58,928 nucleotides of DNA from Ligilactobacillus salitolerans (GCF_003864415.1 NZ_BFFP01000010.1:1-58928), one strand, 5' to 3'; shown: positions 17,069 to 26,260, counted from the stretch's first letter. Notes: generated by a model from the sequence alone, not told the origin. Numbers and translations: made by a program.

Positions 17069-18663
17069 TATACATTTCCCCCTTGACTTTGAGCTTTAAT
17101 TTCAGTATCTTTTTTTGCCAAACGCTTGTCGCCCCGATACAGATCAACTATTGTCCAAACTAAAAGAGCTAGGATCAAAGCAATCAGGACATACGCAATA
17201 TTGTCAGCTAGGGTGATTTGAGCAGCCGTTGGATGATCACCAAAAAAGCTTTCGATTGAACTTGGCAAGCCGATCATGTTGAGATAGGTTAGTCCGACTA
17301 CGGAGAGCCAGCCTAAGATTTTGACCCACAGCGTATTTTTGAAACGCGAGCCCATTTCAGTTTGACTGTTAGTCAGCATTAACAAGGGCAGCATCGAGAA
17401 TGGCAGGGCAAATGCCAAGAATACCTGTGAGTTGTTCATCAAGTTATTGATGGCGACGTGTTGTTGAACTTCGCTTTTACCGCTCGTGGTCAGAACCGCA
17501 ATCAAAACCGGGATCACTGAAATCAGGCGGGTCACTAAACGTCTGGCCCACAAGGGCATCTTCATATGAACGAAACCTTCCATGATTACTTGGCCGGTTA
17601 AGGTTCCAGTGATCGTGGAGTTTTGGCCGGAAGCTAGTAAGGCTACGGCAAATAGCACTGACAAGATGCCAGAACGTGCGACACCAATCAATATTCCATT
17701 ACTTAATTTGGAAGTATCAGATAAGGCTGCGTACAAACCAAAGAATGAAGGGTCTTGGACTGTGCCTGATTTGAAAACAGCGACACCCATGATCAAAAGC
17801 AGTGAGTTGACCACGAAAGCCAATGATAATTGAATGTTGGAGTCCCAAGTCGAGAATTTAACAGTGCGTGCGACATCTTCTGGATCGTTATGGTCAATTT
17901 TTCTTGTTTGCGAAATAGCTGAATGTAAGTACAAATTATGCGGCATTACGGTAGCACCGATAATACCCAAAGCACCGGAAATTGGGGTCATACCAGCAAT
18001 ATCAGGCGAGCTGGCAAATGTTTTACCGCTGGGAACGAAGCCGCGGAACACCCCAGCCCAATTAGGATCGGACAAAGCCACTTGGTAAACAAAGACACCT
18101 AAGATCACTAGGATCAAGCAAACAACGATCGCTTCGATCTTTCGGAACCCAATCTTGGTTAGCAATAGCAGCAGCAAGACATCCAATACGGTCAGGAAAA
18201 CGGCAATAACTAATGGTATGTTGAATAATAAATACAGGGCGATGGCTGCACCAATAACTTCAGCAATATCGGTTGCCATAATAGCTAATTCGGTCATGAT
18301 CCATAGAATAACACCGAGAGTTTTACCAGTCCGAGCTCGTGTTGCCTGCGCTAAATCCATCTGACTTACGATTCCCAGTTTAGCAGCCATATATTGTAAC
18401 AACATGGCAATTAAACTCGACATCAAAATCACTGAGATCAGCAGGTAAGAAAAATTTTGTCCACCGGTGATCGAGGTTGACCAATTACCTGGATCCATGT
18501 AACCAACCGCGACTAAGGCACCAGGTCCAGAATACAGAAATAACGTCTTCCAGAATCCTTTACCCTTAGGCACTTCAACCGTGCCGTTGATTTCCTCTAA
18601 GGACGGACCATTTGCATATTGAATCAAATGATGCTTATGAGCCGTTGACTTGTTTTTGCTCAT
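17068..18663 (-). CDS. mntH: Nramp-family Mn2+/H+ symporter
   Basis: About 11-12 membrane segments over 531 residues. The metal-binding DPGNW motif follows the first helix, and the MPHNLYLHSA motif lies in helix 6. Lactobacilli use these proteins to accumulate Mn(II), which substitutes for superoxide dismutase. The start at 18663 follows AAAGGTGG. The longer open frame upstream of it includes the promoter (TACAAT-like -10 on the minus strand at about 18699). It forms an operon with the overlapping usp gene. Confidence 0.92.
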   Translation of the reverse strand: MSKNKSTAHKHHLIQYANGPSLEEINGTVEVPKGKGFWKTLFLYSGPGALVAVGYMDPGNWSTSITGGQNFSYLLISVILMSSLIAMLLQYMAAKLGIVSQMDLAQATRARTGKTLGVILWIMTELAIMATDIAEVIGAAIALYLLFNIPLVIAVFLTVLDVLLLLLLTKIGFRKIEAIVVCLILVILGVFVYQVALSDPNWAGVFRGFVPSGKTFASSPDIAGMTPISGALGIIGATVMPHNLYLHSAISQTRKIDHNDPEDVARTVKFSTWDSNIQLSLAFVVNSLLLIMGVAVFKSGTVQDPSFFGLYAALSDTSKLSNGILIGVARSGILSVLFAVALLASGQNSTITGTLTGQVIMEGFVHMKMPLWARRLVTRLISVIPVLIAVLTTSGKSEVQQHVAINNLMNNSQVFLAFALPFSMLPLLMLTNSQTEMGSRFKNTLWVKILGWLSVVGLTYLNMIGLPSSIESFFGDHPTAAQITLADNIAYVLIALILALLVWTIVDLYRGDKRLAKKDTEIKAQSQGGNV

Positions 18664-18781
18664 TTTAAAAACCACCTTTCTTTTTAGAACAAACTCATTG
18701 TACAATAAATTTAAGGATATTAAAACAAAAAGTTAGGTACACTGAAATTAAGGCGACTTTAATTCAAAAAATCAGTTGCAA

Positions 18782-18830
18782 AAAACGCCAGCAAATTTTC
18801 TTGTCCTTCGAAAATTTGCTGGCGTTTTGG
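18782..18830 (-). terminator. Terminator of the Ile T-box operon (19-bp perfect arms)
   Basis: Arms at 18782-18800 and 18810-18828 are perfectly complementary over 19 bases with a 9-base loop. On the minus strand the hairpin runs into T6. It sits 170 bases past the hicD copy 2 stop. The bases 18831-19001 in between show no gene. Confidence 0.75.
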
Positions 18831-19001
18831 TAGTTATTTAAGCAAACATGCAACCGATCAGTCGCCGTTTGGAACAAAGTTTGGCAAACATACATCCAAC
18901 ATGCTCAAACTTCGATCGACTTGTAGTCAGCACTCAAATCAATTTGAGAATATCTTATATTGCCCAAGTCCTGAGATATTTTAAATTGTAACCTTTAGAC
19001 A

Positions 19002-19976
19002 TTAGCTCAAAGATGTGTTAGAAATTCTGTTAGGCTGCTGATTTGTCAGTTCGGCTAATGTATCTTCATAGCGTGTTTTGATATAGTAAGCTGATTGCTG
19101 CAGTTTGGTTTCCTCGTCGGCAGTCAAAGAGAGATGGGCCTTTTCGACCACGCCTTGTCGCCCAACGATGGCTGGGTAAGACAAGTAGGTCCCATATTCT
19201 TCGTGGTAGTTGGAAACCGGTAATTCAGTATGCGCATCGCTGAGAACAGTGGCTGCTAAACGGACTGCCGCTGAGGCAACGCCATAGTTCGTATAGTGTT
19301 TGCCGTGGTAGACGGTGTAGCCGCCGGCTCTGGCATCCTCATCAAGTTTAGCGAGGTCTAAACCACGTTTGGCAGCAACTTCAGCGACCGGCTCGCCTAA
19401 GACACGAACTGTTGACCAAGCAGTAAACTGGGAATTACCATGTTCACCTAAGTTATAGCCGGAAATTGAGCGCGGGTCGACTTCTAGTTCGGCTGCGACT
19501 GCGCGGCGCATCCGGGAGGAATCTAGTAGCGTCCCTGTCCCTAAGACTTGGTTGTATGGCAGTCCAGTGAATTCGTGGTAAAGGGATGTGATCACATCGC
19601 AAGGATTGGTGATGTCGATCAGAACTCCGTTAAAACCAACTTCTTTTAACTTTGCAGCGACTTCATAAACTGCGTGTTTGGTAAAAGGTAATTCAACGAA
19701 ACGGTCGTGTTTTTCGTTGTCTTCTTGCAAATCGATCTTGCCGACAGCTGAAACGACCACATCCGCGTCCGCTAAGGCAGAGTAATCATTGACCGTAACA
19801 TTTGTGTGATAATTCAGGTTCGCCATTGCATCTTGGTAATCAGTTGCGTCCGCGTTGACTTTTAGTTCATTAGAGTCGATCAAAACTAGATCGTCCACCA
19901 ATCCGGAAGTGACCATGTAATAAGCAACCGTTGAGCCCACGTGGCCCATTCCGATAACGCCGGCTTTTCTCGTCAT
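19002..19976 (-). CDS. hicD: L-2-hydroxyisocaproate dehydrogenase, copy 2
   Basis: A paralogue of the gene at 9687-10625, about 60 percent identical by eye, with the same motifs: GMGHVGS, NPCDVITSL, LLDSSRMRR and GEHGNSQF. The substrate-facing loop differs (KIDLQEDNEKHDRF here, NIQLANDNQTNDRF in copy 1), so side-chain preference may differ. The start at 19976 follows GAGAGGT. The open frame extends further upstream only through the end of ilvE. The 324-residue product has an extra C-terminal tail (QQPNRISNTSLS). It is the last gene of the panE-ilvE-hicD operon. Confidence 0.92.
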   Translation of the reverse strand: MTRKAGVIGMGHVGSTVAYYMVTSGLVDDLVLIDSNELKVNADATDYQDAMANLNYHTNVTVNDYSALADADVVVSAVGKIDLQEDNEKHDRFVELPFTKHAVYEVAAKLKEVGFNGVLIDITNPCDVITSLYHEFTGLPYNQVLGTGTLLDSSRMRRAVAAELEVDPRSISGYNLGEHGNSQFTAWSTVRVLGEPVAEVAAKRGLDLAKLDEDARAGGYTVYHGKHYTNYGVASAAVRLAATVLSDAHTELPVSNYHEEYGTYLSYPAIVGRQGVVEKAHLSLTADEETKLQQSAYYIKTRYEDTLAELTNQQPNRISNTSLS

Positions 19977-19995
19977 ATTCTCTACCTCTCTTTTC

Positions 19996-21042
19996 TTATG
20001 CTTTGTTAAGTACTTTGCCTGATTCCACGGTCTGGGTCCAGTGTTCCGGGTCAGGGCGGTCGCCGTATTGGATCCCAAGCAGTTCATTGTAAAGCTTGGT
20101 CGTGACTGGGCCGGCTTCAGTTTCACTGTAAAAGATCTGTTTTTTGCCTTGATAGGTCAGCGAACCCACGGGTGAGATGACAGCAGCGGTCCCGATCGCC
20201 CCAGCTTCGACGAACTGGTCGAGATCTGCAAATGGGATCTTGGTTTCTACAGGGTTTAAGCCTTGCTTTTTGGCTAAGGTCAGCAAGGAACGCTTAGTGA
20301 TGGAAGGCAGGATCGAGTTGGACTTGGGTGTGACAAATTGTCCTTTTCTTGTGATCCCGAAGAAGTTTGCACCGCCAAATTCATCAACATATTTATGTTC
20401 GCGCGGATCGAGAAACAAGCAGTCAGCGAAACCGTCTTGATGTGCTTGCATTGAGGCGATCAGGCTGCTGGCGTAGTTGCCTGATGTCTTGGCTTGACCA
20501 GTTCCCGCATAAGAAGCACGGTCATACTGACTAACTGTGTAGGCTGCAGGCGACAAACCATTCACGTAAGCCCCGACTGGGGTAGCATAAACATGGTAGG
20601 TATATTCGACGGCCGGCTGCACACCAACAACACTGGAAGTGCCGACCATGAACGGCCGAACATAGAGTGAACCGCCGCTTTCGTACGGCGGAACGAAATC
20701 CTCATTGGCCTTGACTACTTGTTTGACGGAATCCACGAAGGCATCAACTGGGTAGGGCTCCATCGCGAGCCGCTTGGCTGAGTTGACCATTCGTTCTCCG
20801 TTTAATTCCGGCCGGAATAAATTGAGTTGACCGTCTTTGCGCCGGTAAGCTTTTAAGCCTTCAAAAACTTCCTGCCCATAGTGGAGGACTTCGGCGGCTT
20901 CCGAAAATTCCAGCGTCGACTTGGTCGTCAGTTTTCCCGGCTGCCACTGGCCGTCCTTGAATTTAGCCTCAAAGCTGTAAGGCAGATCATGGTATGCAAA
21001 TCCTAAGTTATTCCAATCTAAGTTCTCAACTTGTTCTTTCAT
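19996..21042 (-). CDS. ilvE: Branched-chain aminotransferase, copy 2
   Basis: Fold-type-IV PLP aminotransferase of 348 residues. Motifs are those of copy 1, including LHYGQEVFEGLKAYR, AKTSGNYASS (PLP lysine) and DEFGGANFF. The start at 21042 follows AGGAGG by 9 bases. It lies 49 bases after the PanE-family gene and 19 bases before hicD copy 2. The near-identity with copy 1 indicates duplication of an ilvE-hicD cassette or acquisition from a relative. Confidence 0.93.
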   Translation of the reverse strand: MKEQVENLDWNNLGFAYHDLPYSFEAKFKDGQWQPGKLTTKSTLEFSEAAEVLHYGQEVFEGLKAYRRKDGQLNLFRPELNGERMVNSAKRLAMEPYPVDAFVDSVKQVVKANEDFVPPYESGGSLYVRPFMVGTSSVVGVQPAVEYTYHVYATPVGAYVNGLSPAAYTVSQYDRASYAGTGQAKTSGNYASSLIASMQAHQDGFADCLFLDPREHKYVDEFGGANFFGITRKGQFVTPKSNSILPSITKRSLLTLAKKQGLNPVETKIPFADLDQFVEAGAIGTAAVISPVGSLTYQGKKQIFYSETEAGPVTTKLYNELLGIQYGDRPDPEHWTQTVESGKVLNKA

Positions 21043-21091
21043 GAAAAGGGCCTCCTTATGCCGATTTAATTCTCTTTCAGTGTGGTAAGTC

Positions 21092-22135
21092 CTAGGCAAA
21101 TTTTGCCAGGTCTTCCTTGGTATCTAAAGTTACGTTCGCTGCTTCACTCTTTTTGTTATCTTCCAAAACCTGGTCAATGAAGCCGTCGACATCGAATTTG
21201 TCTGTAAATTCAGTCAGATGGACCAAGTTCCGCAGAAAGTTATGGGTCGTTGCTTCGTAGTTGTATTTTTTTCCGAGGTCGTAAAGGTAGCCGTTGATAT
21301 AGTCAACTTCGGTGTGACGGCCGTTGGCTAAGTCTTGGTACATCGAGGGAAAATGGAGTGGATTACCGGTCCGGCTGACTGCAACAACCTGTTCCCATTC
21401 CTCGTGCCGACTGCAAAGCAGCGTGATGCCGGCACGTTCACAGACATCGTAAGCTTCATTGATCAGCTGCAGTGAAAGATCTTTGACACTAGGGGCTTGG
21501 ATAAATTCGCCCATCCGGATCTTAAACATCGTACACAGGGTATTGACCACAGAATTGAAAACGACCTTGGCCATCAGTGTACCGGTAAAATTGCTGGTTA
21601 AAGTCGGGTTCATGCCGGCTGCTTTAAAATCTTGGACAACTTGTTGAGTTGTCTCATCAGACTTTTCGGTTTGATTGGCAAAGTTGACCGAACCGGCGCC
21701 TTTTTGGCCGATAAAATCAACATCGCCGGCTTTATTCAAAACCGTGCCGATCATGGCTGTCCCGCCGATCACACGCTCAGGCGGAAAGTACTGGTTAAGC
21801 TTTTCAACGTGGCCCATGCCGTTCATACAGGTCAAGGCATATTGCGTATCGTTGAAGAAGGGCGCGCAGCGATCCAAGAGGTCTGCCAGCATATATTGCT
21901 TGGTGAAAAAGACTAGAACATCTGCGTCGCCTGAATATTCTTCCGGGTAATAAATATTGGCTGGAACAAGGTGCTTGTTTTGCCCGTCTCTAGAAACGTA
22001 GACTCCTTTTTGGGCACGGATCGTTTCAACCTGCTGGTCCCAGGAGTCCACGAAGTCAACATCTAAGCCGGCTTCCTGCAATAAAACACCAAATCTTAAT
22101 CCCATCGCTCCTGCTCCCAATACTGCATATTTCAT
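21092..22135 (-). CDS. panE: PanE/ketopantoate-reductase-family 2-hydroxyacid dehydrogenase
   Basis: The N-terminal Rossmann fold starts VLGAGAMGLRFG. The C-terminal helical domain carries the family lysine in AKVVFNSVVNTLC. The 347-residue length is at the long end of the family. Formally it could reduce 2-dehydropantoate in CoA synthesis. In lactococci, however, PanE-family enzymes act as D-2-hydroxyisocaproate dehydrogenases. The operon with ilvE and hicD behind an Ile-type T-box argues for a branched-chain keto acid substrate giving the D-isomer. This is an inference from context. GAAGGAG precedes the ATG. Confidence 0.85.
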   Translation of the reverse strand: MKYAVLGAGAMGLRFGVLLQEAGLDVDFVDSWDQQVETIRAQKGVYVSRDGQNKHLVPANIYYPEEYSGDADVLVFFTKQYMLADLLDRCAPFFNDTQYALTCMNGMGHVEKLNQYFPPERVIGGTAMIGTVLNKAGDVDFIGQKGAGSVNFANQTEKSDETTQQVVQDFKAAGMNPTLTSNFTGTLMAKVVFNSVVNTLCTMFKIRMGEFIQAPSVKDLSLQLINEAYDVCERAGITLLCSRHEEWEQVVAVSRTGNPLHFPSMYQDLANGRHTEVDYINGYLYDLGKKYNYEATTHNFLRNLVHLTEFTDKFDVDGFIDQVLEDNKKSEAANVTLDTKEDLAKFA

Positions 22136-22161
22136 GATGTTCTCCTTCTTTCTTAAAGTTG

Positions 22162-22263
22162 TTAAACTGCTGGTGAGAAAGACGCAAACGCTCTAGCTAA
22201 AGAGGTGTACGTCTTTTCCTGCCAGATGAAATTGTTTTGTAAGCCGCTAATACCAGGTTCCAA
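22162..22263 (-). CDS. Small ORF, 33 aa, between T-box and panE
   Basis: On the minus strand a very strong GGGAGGTGAG is followed at normal spacing by TTG (22263-22261), opening 33 codons that end in TAA at 22162. The product begins MEPGISGLQNNFIWQEKTY and has a polar, aromatic-containing sequence with no membrane segment. It ends 26 bases before panE. The ribosome site is the main support. It could be a leader peptide, a microprotein or a spacer that couples translation. It is not enriched in Ile codons, so classical attenuation is unlikely. Confidence 0.45.
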   Translation of the reverse strand: MEPGISGLQNNFIWQEKTYTSLARAFASFSPAV

Positions 22264-22322
22264 TAGACCTCACCTCCCGAAATTGACAGAATTTTCGATT
22301 ACTAAGCTGTGTTGAAAGAAAT

Positions 22323-22605
22323 AAAAAAACGCCCTTAACTATTACCAGAATTTGGCAAAAGTTAAGGGCGTTACCGGCGCTGTACCACCTTAAGTTTGTT
22401 TTTATATTAAAAAACCTCTCACGTACGGCATTATGCGATACGCTGACACAATAATGGGTGTACCCAATGCTGTTTAATAATCACAGGACTTTCACAGCAT
22501 AGCTTAGAGATGATCATTATCGATCTTAGTGAATCGCTTCGCACCAACCAGCGACTCTCTGCTCACGCCAAAAGATAAAATTCTCCTTGCAGCCTTTAAT
22601 CATAA
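22323..22605 (-). promoter_or_regulatory. T-box leader, probable Ile (ATC) specifier
   Basis: On the minus strand, lower stem GAGA/TCTC (22585-22582 with 22510-22507) closes a loop in which ATC (22514-22512) is followed by A and the stem. The distal part contains AGAGAGTCGCTGG and GCGAAGCGAT. The T-box reads AAGGTGGTACAGCG. The terminator (CGCCCTTAACT / AGTTAAGGGCG arms, T7) is at 22323-22372. UGGU agrees with A73 of tRNA-Ile. Confidence 0.85.
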
Positions 22606-22620
22606 TTTAATTGTTTTAAA

Positions 22621-22649
22621 ACTTAACACTTTGTGTGAGGTCCTGTCAA
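22621..22649 (-). promoter_or_regulatory. Promoter of the Ile T-box operon
   Basis: Minus-strand TTGACA (22649-22644) and a weak TTAAGT (22626-22621) are separated by 17 bases, just ahead of Stem I. Confidence 0.5.
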
Positions 22650-22747
22650 CCGTCAACATCAAAATTTTTTTAAATGTTTGTTCAATTTGCTGGTGCTGCG
22701 TCCCAGCAACACCTTGGGGCACTAAGTAATAAAAGAATATTTTAGGG

Positions 22748-22930
22748 ACTGCTCAAATTCTGCAGATTAGCTGGTAAACTCACCATGTTTTGGGCAAAGA
22801 GGTGTAGATTAGCTGGTAAACTCACCATGTTTCGGGCAAAGAGGTGTAGATTAGCTGGTAAACTCACCATGTTTCGGGCAAAGAGGTGTAGATTGGCTGA
22901 TAAACTCACCATCTTTTGATACAAACAGGC
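22748..22930. repeat. Tandem array 3: four 42-bp hairpin repeats
   Basis: AGATTA/AGATTG cores lie at 22764, 22806, 22848 and 22890, exactly 42 bp apart. The unit folds as GGTG-(t)-AG-A-TTA, GCTGG loop, TAA-A-CT-CACC. The spacer is ATGTTTCGGGCAAAGA. It is about 70 percent identical to array 2 and shares its internal A/A mismatch and TTA/TAA inner stem, while the outer stem pairs differ but remain complementary. It sits just downstream of argH. Confidence 0.85.
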
Positions 22931-22940
22931 GACTGCATCA

Positions 22941-22979
22941 AATAACCGCCATCCCGAAAAAAGTGGGCTGGCGGTTATT
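22941..22979 (-). terminator. Terminator-like hairpin after argH
   Basis: AATAACCGCCA and TGGCGGTTATT pair across an inner GCCC/GGGA region. On the minus strand it follows argH directly, with a weak T tract. Confidence 0.6.
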
Positions 22980-22982
22980 GCT

Positions 22983-24377
22983 TTATTTTTCTGCATTATT
23001 TGCTAATTTTTGTTGTGCCTGTTGGATTTGAAAGCGAACTTGTTCAAATCCGGTCGAGCCCAAAGAGACTCGGCGTGCAACAGCATTCTCCGGTGCGAGA
23101 TCTGCGTAAACATCTGCTTTTATCTGCGGCGCAGCTTTTTGCAGTAATTCCAACGGCATCTCCTGCAACGGCAGGTGATTTTCCATCCCGTAGTGAACGA
23201 GTTGTCCGACAATGGCATGTGCCTGCCGGAAAGGAACGCCCTTGGCGGCTAAATAGTCGGCTAATTCAGTCGCATTGGAAAAATCGTCAGTCAGCGAAGC
23301 AGCCATTTTTTCCGGTTTGATTTGAAGCTCTGCTAACATTCCGGTAAATAAAGAAGTGCAGTCTTTGACCGTGTCGAGCGCATCAAAAACACCTTCTTTA
23401 TCTTCTTGGAGGTCTTTGTCATAGGCTAAAGGTAAGCCCTTGAGTGTGGTCAGCATGGCAAACAGGTCACCGTAAACACGGCCGGTTTTTCCGCGGATCA
23501 ATTCTGCGACATCTGGGTTCTTCTTTTGCGGCATGATCGAACTGCCGGTTGCATACTGGTCGCTGATCTCCAGGTAGCCGAATTCATATGAATTCCACTG
23601 GATAATTTCCTCGCAAAAACGACTGAGGTGCATCATTAACGTTGCTGCAGCACTGAGAAAATCGAGCAAATAATCACGATCGGAAACAGCATCGATCGAA
23701 TTCTGATAAACTGCTGCAAAGCCAAGCTCTTGGGCACTGTACTCGCGGTCGATCGGGAAAGTGGTACCCGCTAAGGCAGCTGCGCCTAAAGGCGAATTAT
23801 CGGCACTTTTTTGTGCTGCTTGAAAACGCCCCAAATCGCGTGTAAACATCTCATAGTAGGCCAGCAGATAATGGGCGTAAGAAATCGGCTGCGCATGCTG
23901 TAAATGAGTATAGCCTGGCATGAGTGTAGAGACGTTGGCATCGGCCTTGTTGACCAAGGTCTGCAACAGATTTTTAAGCAAGGCACTGATGCTTGCCAGC
24001 TCATCTTTCATAAACAAATGCATGTCAGTGGCAGTTTGGTCGTTGCGGCTGCGAGCAGTATGCAGTTTACCAGCGACGGGGCCAATTTCTTCTTTGAGTA
24101 AATTTTCAATATTCATGTGAATATCTTCGTAGTCAGGCGAAAATTCCAGTTGGCCGGCTACTAACTTTTCCTGCAAAGCTTCTAAACCAGCAATGATCTG
24201 CTGGCCTTCGCTCGCGGACAAAATTTTGGTTTTGACCAGCATCTTGGCATGCGCCAGCGAGCCTGTAATGTCATGTTTGGCTAAACGCTGATCAAATTGG
24301 ATCGAAGCGTTGAAGCGCACAACATCAGCGGTATTACCGTGTTCGAAACGACCGCCCCACATTTGATTTTTAGTCAT
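22983..24377 (-). CDS. argH: Argininosuccinate lyase
   Basis: This enzyme splits argininosuccinate to arginine and fumarate, the last step of arginine synthesis. The 464-residue fumarase/aspartase-superfamily protein has MWGGRF at the N-terminus, HTARSRNDQ in the first conserved region and the signature [12 protein letters not shown]. It lies 22 bases after argG in the same operon, under ARG-box control. Confidence 0.95.
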   Translation of the reverse strand: MTKNQMWGGRFEHGNTADVVRFNASIQFDQRLAKHDITGSLAHAKMLVKTKILSASEGQQIIAGLEALQEKLVAGQLEFSPDYEDIHMNIENLLKEEIGPVAGKLHTARSRNDQTATDMHLFMKDELASISALLKNLLQTLVNKADANVSTLMPGYTHLQHAQPISYAHYLLAYYEMFTRDLGRFQAAQKSADNSPLGAAALAGTTFPIDREYSAQELGFAAVYQNSIDAVSDRDYLLDFLSAAATLMMHLSRFCEEIIQWNSYEFGYLEISDQYATGSSIMPQKKNPDVAELIRGKTGRVYGDLFAMLTTLKGLPLAYDKDLQEDKEGVFDALDTVKDCTSLFTGMLAELQIKPEKMAASLTDDFSNATELADYLAAKGVPFRQAHAIVGQLVHYGMENHLPLQEMPLELLQKAAPQIKADVYADLAPENAVARRVSLGSTGFEQVRFQIQQAQQKLANNAEK

Positions 24378-24399
24378 TGTTTTTTCATCCTCGCGTGTC

Positions 24400-25626
24400 T
24401 TAAGACTCTAAGTTATCGACTTTTTTGGCCGCGTTTTTTTGCGCCACTTGTGAGTGGACGACTGAAGGCAAGCTGTAGAGTTTGATGAAACCAGCGGCAG
24501 CTTCCTGGTCAAAGGAATCGGCATCTGTGTAAGTAGCTAGATTTAAATCATACAAGGAATTAGCTGATTTCCGGCCCTCACAGATCGCATTGCCCTTGAA
24601 TAATTTGACGCGGACGATCCCGTTGACCTCTTTTTGACTTTCTTTTAAGAAAGCCTGCAAAGATTTGAATAATGGGGTAAACCAGAGTCCGTTATAGATG
24701 GTATTGGCAATTTCTTGTTCGATTAGCGGTTTAAAGTGTGCCAAATCTTTCGTGGTCGTCAAATCTTCAAGATCCTTATGGGCAGTTAATAAAACTTCTG
24801 CTCCTGGTGCCTCATAGATCTCGCGTGACTTGATCCCGATCAGACGGTTCTCAACGTGGTCGATCCGGCCAATACCATGCTTGCCGGCAAGTTGATTGAC
24901 TTTTTTGATCAGTTCATGCAGTGGATACTGTTCACCCTCTAGAGCAACTGGGATGCCTTTTTCAAAGGTGATCTCAAGGTAGTCTGGCTGGTCGGGTGCC
25001 TCTTCTAGTGGCAGTGTGCGCTCGTAGGCATCTGCTGGTGCTGCAGCCCACGGATCTTCTAGGATGCCGCATTCATTGGCACGACCCCAGAGGTTTTCGT
25101 CGATCGAGTAAGGACTTTCTTTCTTGATCGGGATCGGGATATTGTTTTCCTTGGCGTATTCGATCTCCATCTCACGTGACATGTGCTGATCACGGATCGG
25201 ATCTTCAATTTTGATCGTCGGGGCTAAAGCGTGGATCGCTGTTTCGAAACGAACCTGGTCATTGCCTTTACCGGTACAGCCGTGGGCGATCGCGATTGCT
25301 CCGTACTCTTTGGCGACTTCAACGAGCTTTTGCGCGATCAGAGGACGGGAGAGTGCGGAGATCAACGGATATTCTCCTTCATAGTAGGCATGTGCTTGCA
25401 GGGCGGTGAGACAGAATTCCTCGGCAAATTCTTGCTGGGCATCGATCACAATTGAGCCGACTGCTCCAACTTGTTTGGCTTTTTTCTGTACTTCGACTAA
25501 GTCTTTTTCTTCACCGACATCAATACAACATGCGATCACATCGTAGCCCTGATTTTTTAACCAGGCGATCTCAACGGATGTATCCAGTCCGCCGGAATAT
25601 GCTAAAACTACCTTTTCTTTACTCAT
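24400..25626 (-). CDS. argG: Argininosuccinate synthase
   Basis: This enzyme joins citrulline and aspartate using ATP. The PP-loop [10 protein letters not shown] lies at residues 9-18, with [12 protein letters not shown] further on. The start at 25626 follows GGGAGAG by 8 bases. The open frame upstream of it covers the promoter and both ARG boxes. The 408-residue product is normal. No carAB, argF or argJ genes are nearby, so the pair presumably converts citrulline from elsewhere. Confidence 0.95.
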   Translation of the reverse strand: MSKEKVVLAYSGGLDTSVEIAWLKNQGYDVIACCIDVGEEKDLVEVQKKAKQVGAVGSIVIDAQQEFAEEFCLTALQAHAYYEGEYPLISALSRPLIAQKLVEVAKEYGAIAIAHGCTGKGNDQVRFETAIHALAPTIKIEDPIRDQHMSREMEIEYAKENNIPIPIKKESPYSIDENLWGRANECGILEDPWAAAPADAYERTLPLEEAPDQPDYLEITFEKGIPVALEGEQYPLHELIKKVNQLAGKHGIGRIDHVENRLIGIKSREIYEAPGAEVLLTAHKDLEDLTTTKDLAHFKPLIEQEIANTIYNGLWFTPLFKSLQAFLKESQKEVNGIVRVKLFKGNAICEGRKSANSLYDLNLATYTDADSFDQEAAAGFIKLYSLPSVVHSQVAQKNAAKKVDNLES

Positions 25627-25657
25627 ATTATTCACTCTCCCAAAAATGATTGACCTA

Positions 25658-25709
25658 ATAATAGAATAAATATACATAAAAAGCAACCTTAATTTAGTTA
25701 ATATACAAA
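25658..25709 (-). promoter_or_regulatory. argGH promoter with two ARG boxes
   Basis: On the minus strand TTGCTT (25686-25681) and TATTAT (25663-25658) are 17 bases apart. One ARG-box-like 18-mer (TATGTATATTTATTCTAT, 25678-25661) fills the spacer and part of the -10 box. A second (TTTGTATATTAACTAAAT, 25709-25692) lies 31 bp upstream, three helical turns away. ArgR-type repression with arginine is the obvious reading. Confidence 0.7.
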
Positions 25710-25760
25710 TAAAAGCCAAAATTATTCACAAAAAATGCAAAATAATGAATTTTTAACGTT

Positions 25761-26009
25761 TTAGTATGTCGGCGCCATCCAGCCGTTATCTAAGAGCTGG
25801 TGGTATTTTTTACCAACTGGAATCCATAAAGCTGCCTTTAGGATCCGGCGCATTTCTTCCCAGAAAACGGAGTCAGAACGCTCGCCTTCGGAAATTTCCA
25901 GCGACCAGTAATCACCGGTTTCGGTCCTAACGATGATGTGTGGGTAAAAAACTTTCGTAATCTGAGCTGCAACAACATTTTTACTAATGCTTGATTGGTC
26001 TAGTAACAT
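25761..26009 (-). CDS. Hypothetical protein, 82 aa
   Basis: A CGGAGG site lies 8 bases before the ATG. The soluble product holds an ITKVFYPHIIVRTETGDYW beta-rich stretch and ends in GWMAPTY. There is no signal peptide or membrane segment. It stands alone between argG and the third T-box. Function unknown. Confidence 0.6.
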   Translation of the reverse strand: MLLDQSSISKNVVAAQITKVFYPHIIVRTETGDYWSLEISEGERSDSVFWEEMRRILKAALWIPVGKKYHQLLDNGWMAPTY

Positions 26010-26225
26010 TTTAGAGGACCTCCGTTTGTTTTTTTGACGATTTCAATTTACCGACTGGAGCTTAAAGCAAACTAAAAATGGAGGCTGGTTTAGTAAATGG
26101 CAAACTTTGCAAGAAAATCATAAACTGACAGACTTATGTTAGCTGGTGAGAAATGTGAGTAGGGGGGTAAGGACATACTCTGGATAGGATTTATGCTGTT
26201 AAGCAAAGGGAAAATTAAAAACATG

Positions 26226-26254
26226 TTGACTTGTTTTTAACTAAATGTTAATAT
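26226..26254 (+). promoter_or_regulatory. Promoter of the EIIC-like transporter operon
   Basis: TTGACT (26226-26231) and TAATAT (26249-26254) are separated by 17 bases. The remainder of 26010-26225 shows no gene. Confidence 0.6.
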
Positions 26255-26260
26255 TTCTCT

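Noticed and set aside
22742-22996. 84-codon minus-strand frame across array 3
   Set aside because: Same artefact as array 2. It also runs out of argH without a start signal.
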